IMG/VR virus record: IMGVR_UViG_3300044712_000950
Coordinates: 1 to 32,780 of that record
Length of the DNA stretch: 32,780 bases
Source of the DNA: a virus
Strand: one strand, 5' to 3'
In this document: piece by piece, positions 27,408-32,780 of the stretch
Layout: every line of letters starts with the position of its first letter
Numbering within the stretch: position 1 is the first letter of the stretch
Made by a program: the position numbers and the translations under genes
The notes under the pieces: generated by a model
The model's database searches: none
What the model saw: the letters and a program-made list of their open reading frames with translations, nothing else
What the model was told of the DNA's origin: nothing

Positions 27408-28352
27408 CTAGAATTTTTCCAGCAATTCAAGCCGGAGGCGCTTCGCCGCCAGGCTGTTGCCTACTGTTTCGCCCTCGCCTATGGGAGAGGGTTGGGGTGA
27501 GGGTGTCTCTGCCTCAATTTCAGGCGTTTCGTCGTCTGCCTTTAGACCCGTCAACCGCGCGATTGTTTCCTGATAGCCCGCAATGCGATCGATCAGGCCC
27601 GCGGCCTTCGCGTCTTTAGCAGTGAGCACGCGCCCCTGGCCGTAATCCGATCGGACTTGCGCGGCCGTAACGCCCCGGCCTTTCGCCACGTCGGCGACAA
27701 ATAGGCCGTAAGCCTCATCGACCAAACTTTGCAGATGCTGCTGCGCCTCTTCGGTCAAAGGCTGATAGGGATTCGCTTCGGTCTTGTACTTGCCCGCCTG
27801 AATAAACGTCGCCTTGACGCCGTCCTGCTCCATCATCGCGGAGTAGTCCAGGTGCACCGTGAAAACGCCGATCGAACCGACCATCGCTTCGGGGGTCGCC
27901 ACGATCTCATCGGCCTGTGACGCCACCCAATAGGCCGCACTGGCGGCCAGGCTGTTGGCAATCGCGACGACGTGCTTACTGTCGCGCAACTTGCGCACTT
28001 CGGAGGCCAGTTCCGGCAAACCGTCTACCGTGCCCCCAGGCGAATCAATATTCAATAAGACGGTGCTGATACCGTCATCGGCGGCCACGTTGCGCAGCGC
28101 GCTGATTAGGCCGTCCACAGTAGCCCCGCCAAAGAAGTCCGACCACAACGATCCGCGCCGAGTGATGCTGCCCATGAGCGAGATCATCGCCACGCGCCCG
28201 CTCTTGGGGCCGGGCTTAGTGACGGCATATAAACCAACGTCGCCGCTCTTGCCCGGATGTGTTACATTTGCAGACCCGTTGAAATACAACTTCAATCTAG
28301 CCTGCATCGCTTCAAAGACTTCTGGCAGAATGGCCCACGTTTCGTTTATCAT
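27408..28352 (-). CDS. Capsid maturation protease (SppA/S49 family)
   Basis: This is a 314-residue protease. Signature segments include LLNIDSPGGTVDGLPELASE (99-118), ANSLAASAAYWVASQADEI (132-150, with S138 as probable nucleophile), ATPEAMVGSIGVFTVH and AGKYKTEANPYQPLT (186-200, with a Lys near 188-190 as base). It cleaves the delta domain of the capsid precursor. Its start overlaps the portal stop. The C-terminal 30 residues contain repeat A (SPQPSPIGEGE). GGGGAG precedes the start. Confidence 0.9.
   Translation of the reverse strand: MINETWAILPEVFEAMQARLKLYFNGSANVTHPGKSGDVGLYAVTKPGPKSGRVAMISLMGSITRRGSLWSDFFGGATVDGLISALRNVAADDGISTVLLNIDSPGGTVDGLPELASEVRKLRDSKHVVAIANSLAASAAYWVASQADEIVATPEAMVGSIGVFTVHLDYSAMMEQDGVKATFIQAGKYKTEANPYQPLTEEAQQHLQSLVDEAYGLFVADVAKGRGVTAAQVRSDYGQGRVLTAKDAKAAGLIDRIAGYQETIARLTGLKADDETPEIEAETPSPQPSPIGEGETVGNSLAAKRLRLELLEKF
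27469..27508. repeat. Dispersed repeat A inside the protease gene
   Basis: A family A copy in the region coding the variable C-terminal tail (GCCCTCGCCTATGGGAGAGG then TTGGGGTGAGGG). Its frame is preserved, and it is read from the other strand compared with the early-gene copies. Confidence 0.7.
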
Positions 28353-29551
28353 GCTGCACTCCCCGCCGTGGTCATGTTCAACGGCTGCAAATACTCATCA
28401 AGCGCGGCGTCGCTGGCGTTCATGTTTTCAGCCACGCGCGCTTCGTTGCGTGTCAGCCAGCCCGCGCTGATGCCGCTGGCATAGGCCGCATACCGCGCCG
28501 TGGTATCGCCGCGTAGTAACGCCGATGTCAGAAATTCTGCGAAGTAGGTCGAGCGTTCATCGGCGAAGAGCAGATCCAACGATACGCGCTTGCCGATGCG
28601 ATTGAGCCACGGCCCCAGCGAGTAGGTGACAAACTCTTGACCTTGATGCTCGATATTCGTGAACGTCGCGTGATCCATGATGCCGACGATGTGCGGCTGC
28701 ACCCGGAAGGCCCGCGCGATCTCTTCGCCCTGAAACTTCTTCGACTGCAAAAACTGCGCATCTTCCATCGGCATGCCAAAGGTGTTGACCTTCATGCCCT
28801 CTTCCAGCACGGCCGGTTTGTTGACGTTGTTTGCCCCGCCGTAGCGCTCTTCCCACGAATCGCGCAGCAGCTTGGCAGAATCCGCGCCCAACTTGCCGGG
28901 ATGCTCCAACACCACGCCGGGCCGTGCGCCATTCTCATAGAACTTTTCGCCAAACGTCTCCAGCACCAGGCCCATGCCGATGGCGCGCCGCATGTAGCCC
29001 AGAACACTCAAGCCGGTCAGGCCGTTCAAGGTGAGGCCCGGCACATGGAAGACTTCATGCCGTTGAAAGGTCTGCCGCAGATCGGGCGCGCTGTACTTGT
29101 AGATCAATTGGCCGTTGCTGCGCTCGATGGTGAGATAACGCGACAAGAGCGGCCACATCTCGCGGACTTGCCCGGTGTTGTCGATGACCAAGCGGGCGCA
29201 GCCGTTGCCCCATAAAACGACATTCGCCATGATCGCTTCGATCAACTGCGCGCTGGTCATCTCATCATTGGGGGCGTCGTGCAGCAGGGTATACAGCGGG
29301 TGATCGGTGGCGCGCTGCTTATTGCGGCCCACGCGCTGATATAGGATCAGCGGCAGCATCGCGGAGGATTCGGCCAGAGCGCGCACACACGCGAAGACGG
29401 TGGCCACGCTCATGGCGCTGTCGGCCGTCACCGGCACGCCCGCCACCGAACCGCCGTTACCGTTGCGCATGGCCTCGATCAAGCCGCGCGCCGTGGATTC
29501 GTTTAGCTCAGCGCGGCGCATGGGGTTGAAGGCGCTGGTCAAGATGCCCAT
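28349..29551 (-). CDS. Portal protein (HK97 family)
   Basis: This is a 400-residue portal protein. Typical segments are VATVFACVRALAESSAMLPL (split as VATVFACVRA and LAESSAMLPL), LYQRVGRNKQRATDHPLYTL, MTSAQLIEAIMANVVLWGNG, HEVFHVPGLTLNGLTGLSVL, KFYENGARPGVVLEHPG, FLQSKKFQGEEIARAFRVQP, TFTNIEHQGQEFV and NRIGKRVSLDLL. It forms the dodecameric ring for DNA packaging and exit. Its start overlaps the end of the small membrane gene by one base (TAATG). Confidence 0.95.
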   Translation of the reverse strand: MGILTSAFNPMRRAELNESTARGLIEAMRNGNGGSVAGVPVTADSAMSVATVFACVRALAESSAMLPLILYQRVGRNKQRATDHPLYTLLHDAPNDEMTSAQLIEAIMANVVLWGNGCARLVIDNTGQVREMWPLLSRYLTIERSNGQLIYKYSAPDLRQTFQRHEVFHVPGLTLNGLTGLSVLGYMRRAIGMGLVLETFGEKFYENGARPGVVLEHPGKLGADSAKLLRDSWEERYGGANNVNKPAVLEEGMKVNTFGMPMEDAQFLQSKKFQGEEIARAFRVQPHIVGIMDHATFTNIEHQGQEFVTYSLGPWLNRIGKRVSLDLLFADERSTYFAEFLTSALLRGDTTARYAAYASGISAGWLTRNEARVAENMNASDAALDEYLQPLNMTTAGSAA

Positions 29552-29754
29552 TAGCGATCAATGTCCTTGCGAGTGGCTTGCGGCCCAGTCTGCGGCGCGC
29601 TACGTTGGCCGCTGGCGTAGGACGCACCCAGGGCGGCCAGCACCATGATGCCGATGCCCGCCACGATCAAGCCCAGCGGCGCATAAATCAGCGCGCAGCC
29701 GATGGACAGGAAGAGCAGCCCGATGATGGCCAGCAAGTCATAGCGATCCATCAT
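29551..29754 (-). CDS. Small membrane protein beside the portal gene
   Basis: This is a 67-residue protein with two hydrophobic stretches (LLAIIGLLFLSIGCALIY and GLIVAGIGIMVLAALGASY), then a polar tail. AGGGCG precedes the start. It overlaps its neighbours on both sides, so it is translated as part of the head operon. Short membrane proteins beside portal genes are common, with unknown role. Confidence 0.65.
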   Translation of the reverse strand: MMDRYDLLAIIGLLFLSIGCALIYAPLGLIVAGIGIMVLAALGASYASGQRSAPQTGPQATRKDIDR

Positions 29755-29941
29755 CGCCCTGCTCTTTCGACGGACGAGGCAAGAAGGCCAGGCAGCGCCC
29801 GTCGGCTGAGATGTCTATATGCTTCAGGTTGCAAGCCATCTCGCCCAGCATCCACAAGTTATGCACGCAGTTCGATGCGATGCAATGAACTTTGCAGATC
29901 GGTTCGATATTAAATATGATCTCAAAGTTGGGCTTTGCCAT
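29738..29941 (-). CDS. Small Cys-containing protein, first gene of the head unit
   Basis: This is a 67-residue protein. GGAG lies before the ATG at 29941. It reads FEIIFNIEPICKVHCIASNC and VHNLWMLGEMACNLKHIDIS, then ADGRCLAF, with six Cys and no exact CxxC pairs. The end is acidic (SKEQGDDGSL). It follows a leader containing a strong terminator and a dyad operator, and is the first gene of the downstream unit including portal and capsid. No family. Confidence 0.6.
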   Translation of the reverse strand: MAKPNFEIIFNIEPICKVHCIASNCVHNLWMLGEMACNLKHIDISADGRCLAFLPRPSKEQGDDGSL

Positions 29942-29966
29942 TGTGCTCCCGTAACGGGAAATAAAA

Positions 29967-29998
29967 CGGCGCGACGCCCTGAAGAGGGAATCGCGCCG
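29967..29998 (-). terminator. Intrinsic terminator in the leader of the head unit
   Basis: On the minus strand CGGCGCGA, inner CCCT-CTTC-AGGG, then TCGCGCCG is followed by TTTTATTT. This is a strong terminator positioned between the promoter motif at 30083 and the first gene at 29941, so it may act as an attenuator. Confidence 0.8.
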
Positions 29999-30057
29999 AG
30001 TGTCCAGGCGTCCTACGTGACGCCCCAGCCGTTTCTCATTGCGTCGCGCCGAAGCGC
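29999..30057 (-). promoter_or_regulatory. Leader with possible antiterminator segment
   Basis: The 11 bases at 30041-30051 (CGGCGCGACGC on the minus strand) are perfectly complementary to the 3' arm of the terminator (29967-29977). Between them is a hairpin GGCGTC-ACGTAG-GACGCC (minus strand, around 30007-30024). The alternative pairing would prevent the terminator from forming, the classical attenuator design. Confidence 0.5.
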
Positions 30058-30075
30058 TTACACGTTACCGTGTAA
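30058..30075. promoter_or_regulatory. 18-bp dyad operator, copy 3 (perfect arms)
   Basis: TTACACGTTACCGTGTAA has perfect seven-base arms. It lies seven bases downstream of the TATAAT of the promoter motif (minus strand), thus over the expected transcription start, as at 1753. Confidence 0.75.
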
Positions 30076-30279
30076 CACACTCATTATAGCACGACTGTCA
30101 ACTGTTTCAACTTTCAAATCGGGGAGCGCCACCCGCGCCTCGACGACGTGGGCATTGGCCAACTGGCGCAGGCGCAGCAGCATCTGCGCTTCGTCGGTTG
30201 TGACGAGCATCGTCTGATTGGCAGCGGCGCGATCGTGCCGCGCCTTGATCGCTCGTTTGCTACTGCGTGTCAGGCTCAT
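30058..30279 (-). CDS. Small hypothetical protein, 73 residues
   Basis: GGGAG lies eight bases before ATG 30279. The product starts basic (MSLTRSSKRAIKARHDRAAA), followed by TTDEAQMLLRLRQLANAHVV and VALPDLKVETVD. Its 3' end contains the promoter motif and its stop codon is in the operator, so the regulatory site overlaps the gene. No family recognised. It is the last gene of the terminase unit. Confidence 0.6.
   Translation of the reverse strand: MSLTRSSKRAIKARHDRAAANQTMLVTTDEAQMLLRLRQLANAHVVEARVALPDLKVETVDSRAIMSVLHGNV
30083..30102 (-). promoter_or_regulatory. Promoter-like motif, copy 3, for the portal/capsid unit
   Basis: GTTGAC, five bases, TGCTATAAT on the minus strand, with the dyad operator seven bases downstream. 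It starts an internal transcript for the portal, protease and capsid genes. Confidence 0.65.
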
Positions 30280-30463
30280 AGGTTCCGCTCCCGCTGGTCT
30301 CTCCGTGGCGAAAAACGTGCTGCACGTCGCCGGGATAGGCCAGCGTTTGATCGCGCGTGAGCGCGTGGCCCTTCGGAATGCGCAGCAATTCCCCCAAGAC
30401 TTCGATGTCCATCACCACTAAAGCGATCATGTGTCCGCCCGAATCATAACGGCGCGCCACCAC
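30260..30463 (-). CDS. Small protein after the large terminase, N-terminus interrupted by TAG
   Basis: The open part begins at GTG 30463 or ATG 30430 and gives up to 67 residues (IALVVMDIEVLGELLRIPKG, HALTRDQTLAYPGDVQHVFR). In the same frame upstream, an ATG at 30496 lies one base after the terminase stop with GGAG, and reads MTNYLRDV before an amber codon at 30470-30472. It looks as if the original start was 30496 and a TAG arose at codon 9, translation now starting later. It overlaps the next gene by 20 bases. No family. Confidence 0.5.
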   Translation of the reverse strand: MVARRYDSGGHMIALVVMDIEVLGELLRIPKGHALTRDQTLAYPGDVQHVFRHGETSGSGTYEPDTQ

Positions 30464-30497
30464 ACCGGGCTATACATCGCGCAAATAGTTGGTCATC

Positions 30498-32192
30498 TCA
30501 CACTCCAATCAAGCCGCGTTTAGCATACACGCTCTGGCCGCCGCCTTGATGACGCATCGCCCGATCGAGCGCCATGATGAGCGCGACCATGCCGTCGATC
30601 TTTTCGCGGCTCGCGTCCTTATCGGGCTTGATGTTGCCCGCCGGGTCCTGGCGCGCTACCAGATTATCAGCCATCCACGTCAGCACCGGATTATTTCCAT
30701 GCTCTAATTCGTGCGTGCGGATCAGCCGCTCCAACTCTTTCATTGGTGGACTCATCGACGCAAATCCCTGACCGAATTCCACCATCGTCAGACCCTTCTC
30801 TTGCAGGACCGTGACCACGCGCGAAGCGCCCCAACGGTCAAAGGCCACCTCTTGCAGATCATAGTCGTGGGCGTCGTCGTCGATGTCGGCGAAAATCCAT
30901 TCATAATCGACCACGTTGCCGGGCGTCGCCATGATCCAGCCCGCGCGCAGCCACGCATCATACGGCACACGATCATCATGCACCCGCTGGCGCAGATTGT
31001 CTTCCGGGATCCAGAAGCGCGGCAGCACGATGTACTTATCGCCTTCGGCCTCGGGCGGAAAGACCAACACGTGCGCGGTGATGTCCAATGTGCTCGACAG
31101 GTCCAATCCGCTGTAACATCTACGCCCGATCAGCTTGTCCCACTCGACCGCGTGACCGCATTGCTGCCAATCGTCCCACGGTATCCATTTGACGCTGCTC
31201 TGCGTCCAGATGTTCAACTCCAGCCGCAGAAAGGCATTCAAGCGGCTGGGCATCTGCTTGGCGCGTTCGGACTTTTCGCGCAGATCCTCGATCTTCTTAG
31301 AGACGCCTAGATTCGGATTGGCCTTAATCCAGACCGTTTCATCTTGCCAATCGTCGTCTTTGTCGAGCGTAAAGATGATGCCAAAGAAAGCATCATCCAC
31401 ATCCGCGCCGTCGAGAATCTTCTGGGTATGCTCGTTTAACTCAAAGCACAGCGTCGCGCGATCAAACCCGGCCGTTGTCACCCCGAAGATCAGCGGCTGC
31501 TCGCGCGCACCGGTGGCCGTTTCCAGCACGTCCCACAGTTCGCCATTTCTATGGGCGTGAATCTCATCGACGATCGCGGCATGAACGTTGAGGCCGTCTG
31601 TCGTGTTGGCATCGCTGCCCAGCGGCTCAAACTTGCTGGCCGTGCCGGGCAGGCTGATGGAGCAAGCCGACGCCTTTGGATTCTTATCGCCGAAGATGGT
31701 CACGCGCTTCGATAGCATCGGCGACTTGCGCGCCATCCGGGCCGCTTCGATCCACGTGATCTTCGCCTGGTCTAACTTGGTTGCCGCGCTAAAGACTTCA
31801 GCGCCTTTCTCACCATCGGCCATTAGCAGATATAAGCCCACGCCGGCGGCCAGCGTGCTCTTGCCATTCTTGCGCGCGATCTCAAGGTAGGCCGTCTTGA
31901 AGCGCCGGGTGCCGTTCGACTTCTTCCAGCCGAAAACCACCCACAAAATAAACTGCTCCCACGGCTCCAGGACAATCGGCGTGCCGGCCCATTTACCTTT
32001 GCTATGTTGGAGCAGTGAGAAGAACTCTAAAACGCGGTGGCCAGCCGCCTCATCGAAGTACAGGCCGCGCTCATGACCGTTGCGCAGATCGGACACGTGC
32101 CGCTCGACGGCCGCTTTAACCCAATGACACGCGACGATCTTACCCGAGCGCACACCACGCACGTAATCGTGCACGTGGAAGTCATCAATCAT
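30498..32192 (-). CDS. terL: Large terminase subunit
   Basis: This is a 564-residue packaging motor. ATG 32192 with GGAGAAGT is chosen; it overlaps the small subunit stop. The ATPase has a Walker A variant ARKNGKST (106-113), Walker B AIVDEIH (206-212) and motif III GVTTAG (237-242). The nuclease half follows (YSGLDLSSTLDITAHVLVFP, then the FDRWGASRVV region). It cuts and pumps DNA through the portal. The family is the phage T5/HK97-like, P27-associated type. The order small-large-portal is normal except for the three small genes before the portal. Confidence 0.95.
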   Translation of the reverse strand: MIDDFHVHDYVRGVRSGKIVACHWVKAAVERHVSDLRNGHERGLYFDEAAGHRVLEFFSLLQHSKGKWAGTPIVLEPWEQFILWVVFGWKKSNGTRRFKTAYLEIARKNGKSTLAAGVGLYLLMADGEKGAEVFSAATKLDQAKITWIEAARMARKSPMLSKRVTIFGDKNPKASACSISLPGTASKFEPLGSDANTTDGLNVHAAIVDEIHAHRNGELWDVLETATGAREQPLIFGVTTAGFDRATLCFELNEHTQKILDGADVDDAFFGIIFTLDKDDDWQDETVWIKANPNLGVSKKIEDLREKSERAKQMPSRLNAFLRLELNIWTQSSVKWIPWDDWQQCGHAVEWDKLIGRRCYSGLDLSSTLDITAHVLVFPPEAEGDKYIVLPRFWIPEDNLRQRVHDDRVPYDAWLRAGWIMATPGNVVDYEWIFADIDDDAHDYDLQEVAFDRWGASRVVTVLQEKGLTMVEFGQGFASMSPPMKELERLIRTHELEHGNNPVLTWMADNLVARQDPAGNIKPDKDASREKIDGMVALIMALDRAMRHQGGGQSVYAKRGLIGV

Positions 32193-32718
32193 ACTTCTCC
32201 GGTTCGGAGACCTCGACCACACGGGCCTTGTCTCCGAACAATTTCTCTTCTAAGGACCGCTCGTAGATCGATAACTGATCGGCCTCGTCGATAGCCAATC
32301 GCGCACGGGAAGAGGGCGTCATGCCAAACTCAGTGATCCAACCTTTGAACGCTTGCGAATTATCGCGAAACACTTGGAGCAGTGGATGCTTGCGCTCTTG
32401 CGCGTGATCGTCCATCACGGTCAGACCATCGTGCTCCACTTCCTCATAGGCTTTGATCGCGAGACTGTAGTGGCGCGCGGCCATCTCAATGGCCGGATCA
32501 TCGACATCAGTCAACAGCCCCAATGCCTGCAATGTCGGTCGATATTTGGCAACGAAGTCCGCTGCCAGGTTATTATCTTTCGACAGATCCACCGCTTCAA
32601 CCGTGCGCTTAGTGGTCGGGGGCTTCGGTTCCGACTTGGTCTTCAGCTTTCGCTTGCCGGGATTGCCCTGCAATTTCTTCAACGCAGTCGGCTTGGGTTT
32701 TCGTCCACGTGGGGCCAT
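32185..32718 (-). CDS. terS: Small terminase subunit (P27 family)
   Basis: This is a 177-residue protein. It begins MAPRGRKPKPTALKKLQGNP, the hallmark of P27-type small terminases, then has helices (ADFVAKYRPTLQALGLLTDV, DPAIEMAARHYSLAIKAYEE) and FGMTPSSRARLAI. It recognises the packaging site and recruits the large subunit. Its upstream 62 bases (32719-32780) contain no strong ribosome site and continue, on circular closure, into the HNH gene region. Confidence 0.9.
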   Translation of the reverse strand: MAPRGRKPKPTALKKLQGNPGKRKLKTKSEPKPPTTKRTVEAVDLSKDNNLAADFVAKYRPTLQALGLLTDVDDPAIEMAARHYSLAIKAYEEVEHDGLTVMDDHAQERKHPLLQVFRDNSQAFKGWITEFGMTPSSRARLAIDEADQLSIYERSLEEKLFGDKARVVEVSEPEKYD

Positions 32719-32780
32719 AGTTGTGATATATCGTGTTTTTTAGGCTAATTCGCGGGTAGATGAAAAAGACTGGCGCAACG

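Noticed and set aside
5098-27508. Dispersed palindromes as a CRISPR array
   Set aside because: Copies lie far apart, with no regular spacers and no cas genes.
30470-30472. Stop-codon reassignment (TAG read as sense) across the phage
   Set aside because: TAG ends several normal genes here (for example at 4435, 9574 and 10295), so only the local amber codon is notable.

Overview
The window reads as the genome, probably complete and circularly permuted, of a temperate siphovirus-type phage or prophage with an HK97-type head. The structural genes follow the HK97 order on the minus strand, from right to left: small terminase, large terminase, portal, S49 protease, major capsid, connectors, tail terminator, major tail protein, G/GT chaperones, a short tape measure and distal tail proteins. 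The minus-strand gene that would precede the small terminase is an HNH endonuclease. It lies at the very start of the window, so the two window ends are probably adjacent in a circle of about 32.8 kb. The sequence is GC-rich. It carries many short palindromic repeats of kinds scattered through bacterial chromosomes. Chloroflexota is my best guess for the host, but this is a weak inference.

Layout. Positions 1-2434 (minus strand) hold an HNH nuclease, a zinc-ribbon ORF, three small membrane proteins that are holin candidates, a LuxR-type helix-turn-helix protein and a HIRAN-domain membrane protein. Positions 2438-2535 are a divergent control region. Positions 2536-4192 hold a small HTH/excisionase-like gene, two tRNA 3'-half-like sequences, and a tyrosine integrase on the minus strand. 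Positions 4193-12550 (plus strand) form the early block. It has a ParB-like protein with a zinc cluster and a replication protein with a DnaA domain I-like C-terminus and a likely internal origin. It also has several small unknowns, two membrane proteins, an actin-like ATPase with permuted motif order and a small ribbon-helix-helix-like partner. Positions 12551-12650 hold hairpins between the convergent blocks. Positions 12651-32718 (minus strand) form the late structural block. A cluster of adhesion genes (two-domain baseplate-like protein, beta-helix tailspike, LamG-like lectin) and a glycosyltransferase sits among its head-tail connectors.

How it may work. Two minus-strand transcription starts, before the lysis/terminase genes and before the portal/capsid genes, share the same promoter-like motif followed by an 18-bp dyad operator. 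A third copy of the operator precedes the HIRAN gene. This suggests coordinated control of the late region by one repressor or activator. Replication probably uses the host replisome, since no polymerase or helicase is seen and the rep gene contains DnaA boxes and iteron-like repeats. The ParB-like protein, actin-like ATPase and ribbon-helix-helix protein suggest DNA segregation or positioning, perhaps as an episome, beside the integrase. The most unusual item is the actin-like ATPase at 10306-11292. Its phosphate-1 half lies at the C-terminus, after the phosphate-2, adenosine and connect-2 motifs, which is a circular permutation of the canonical order. No endolysin was recognised.
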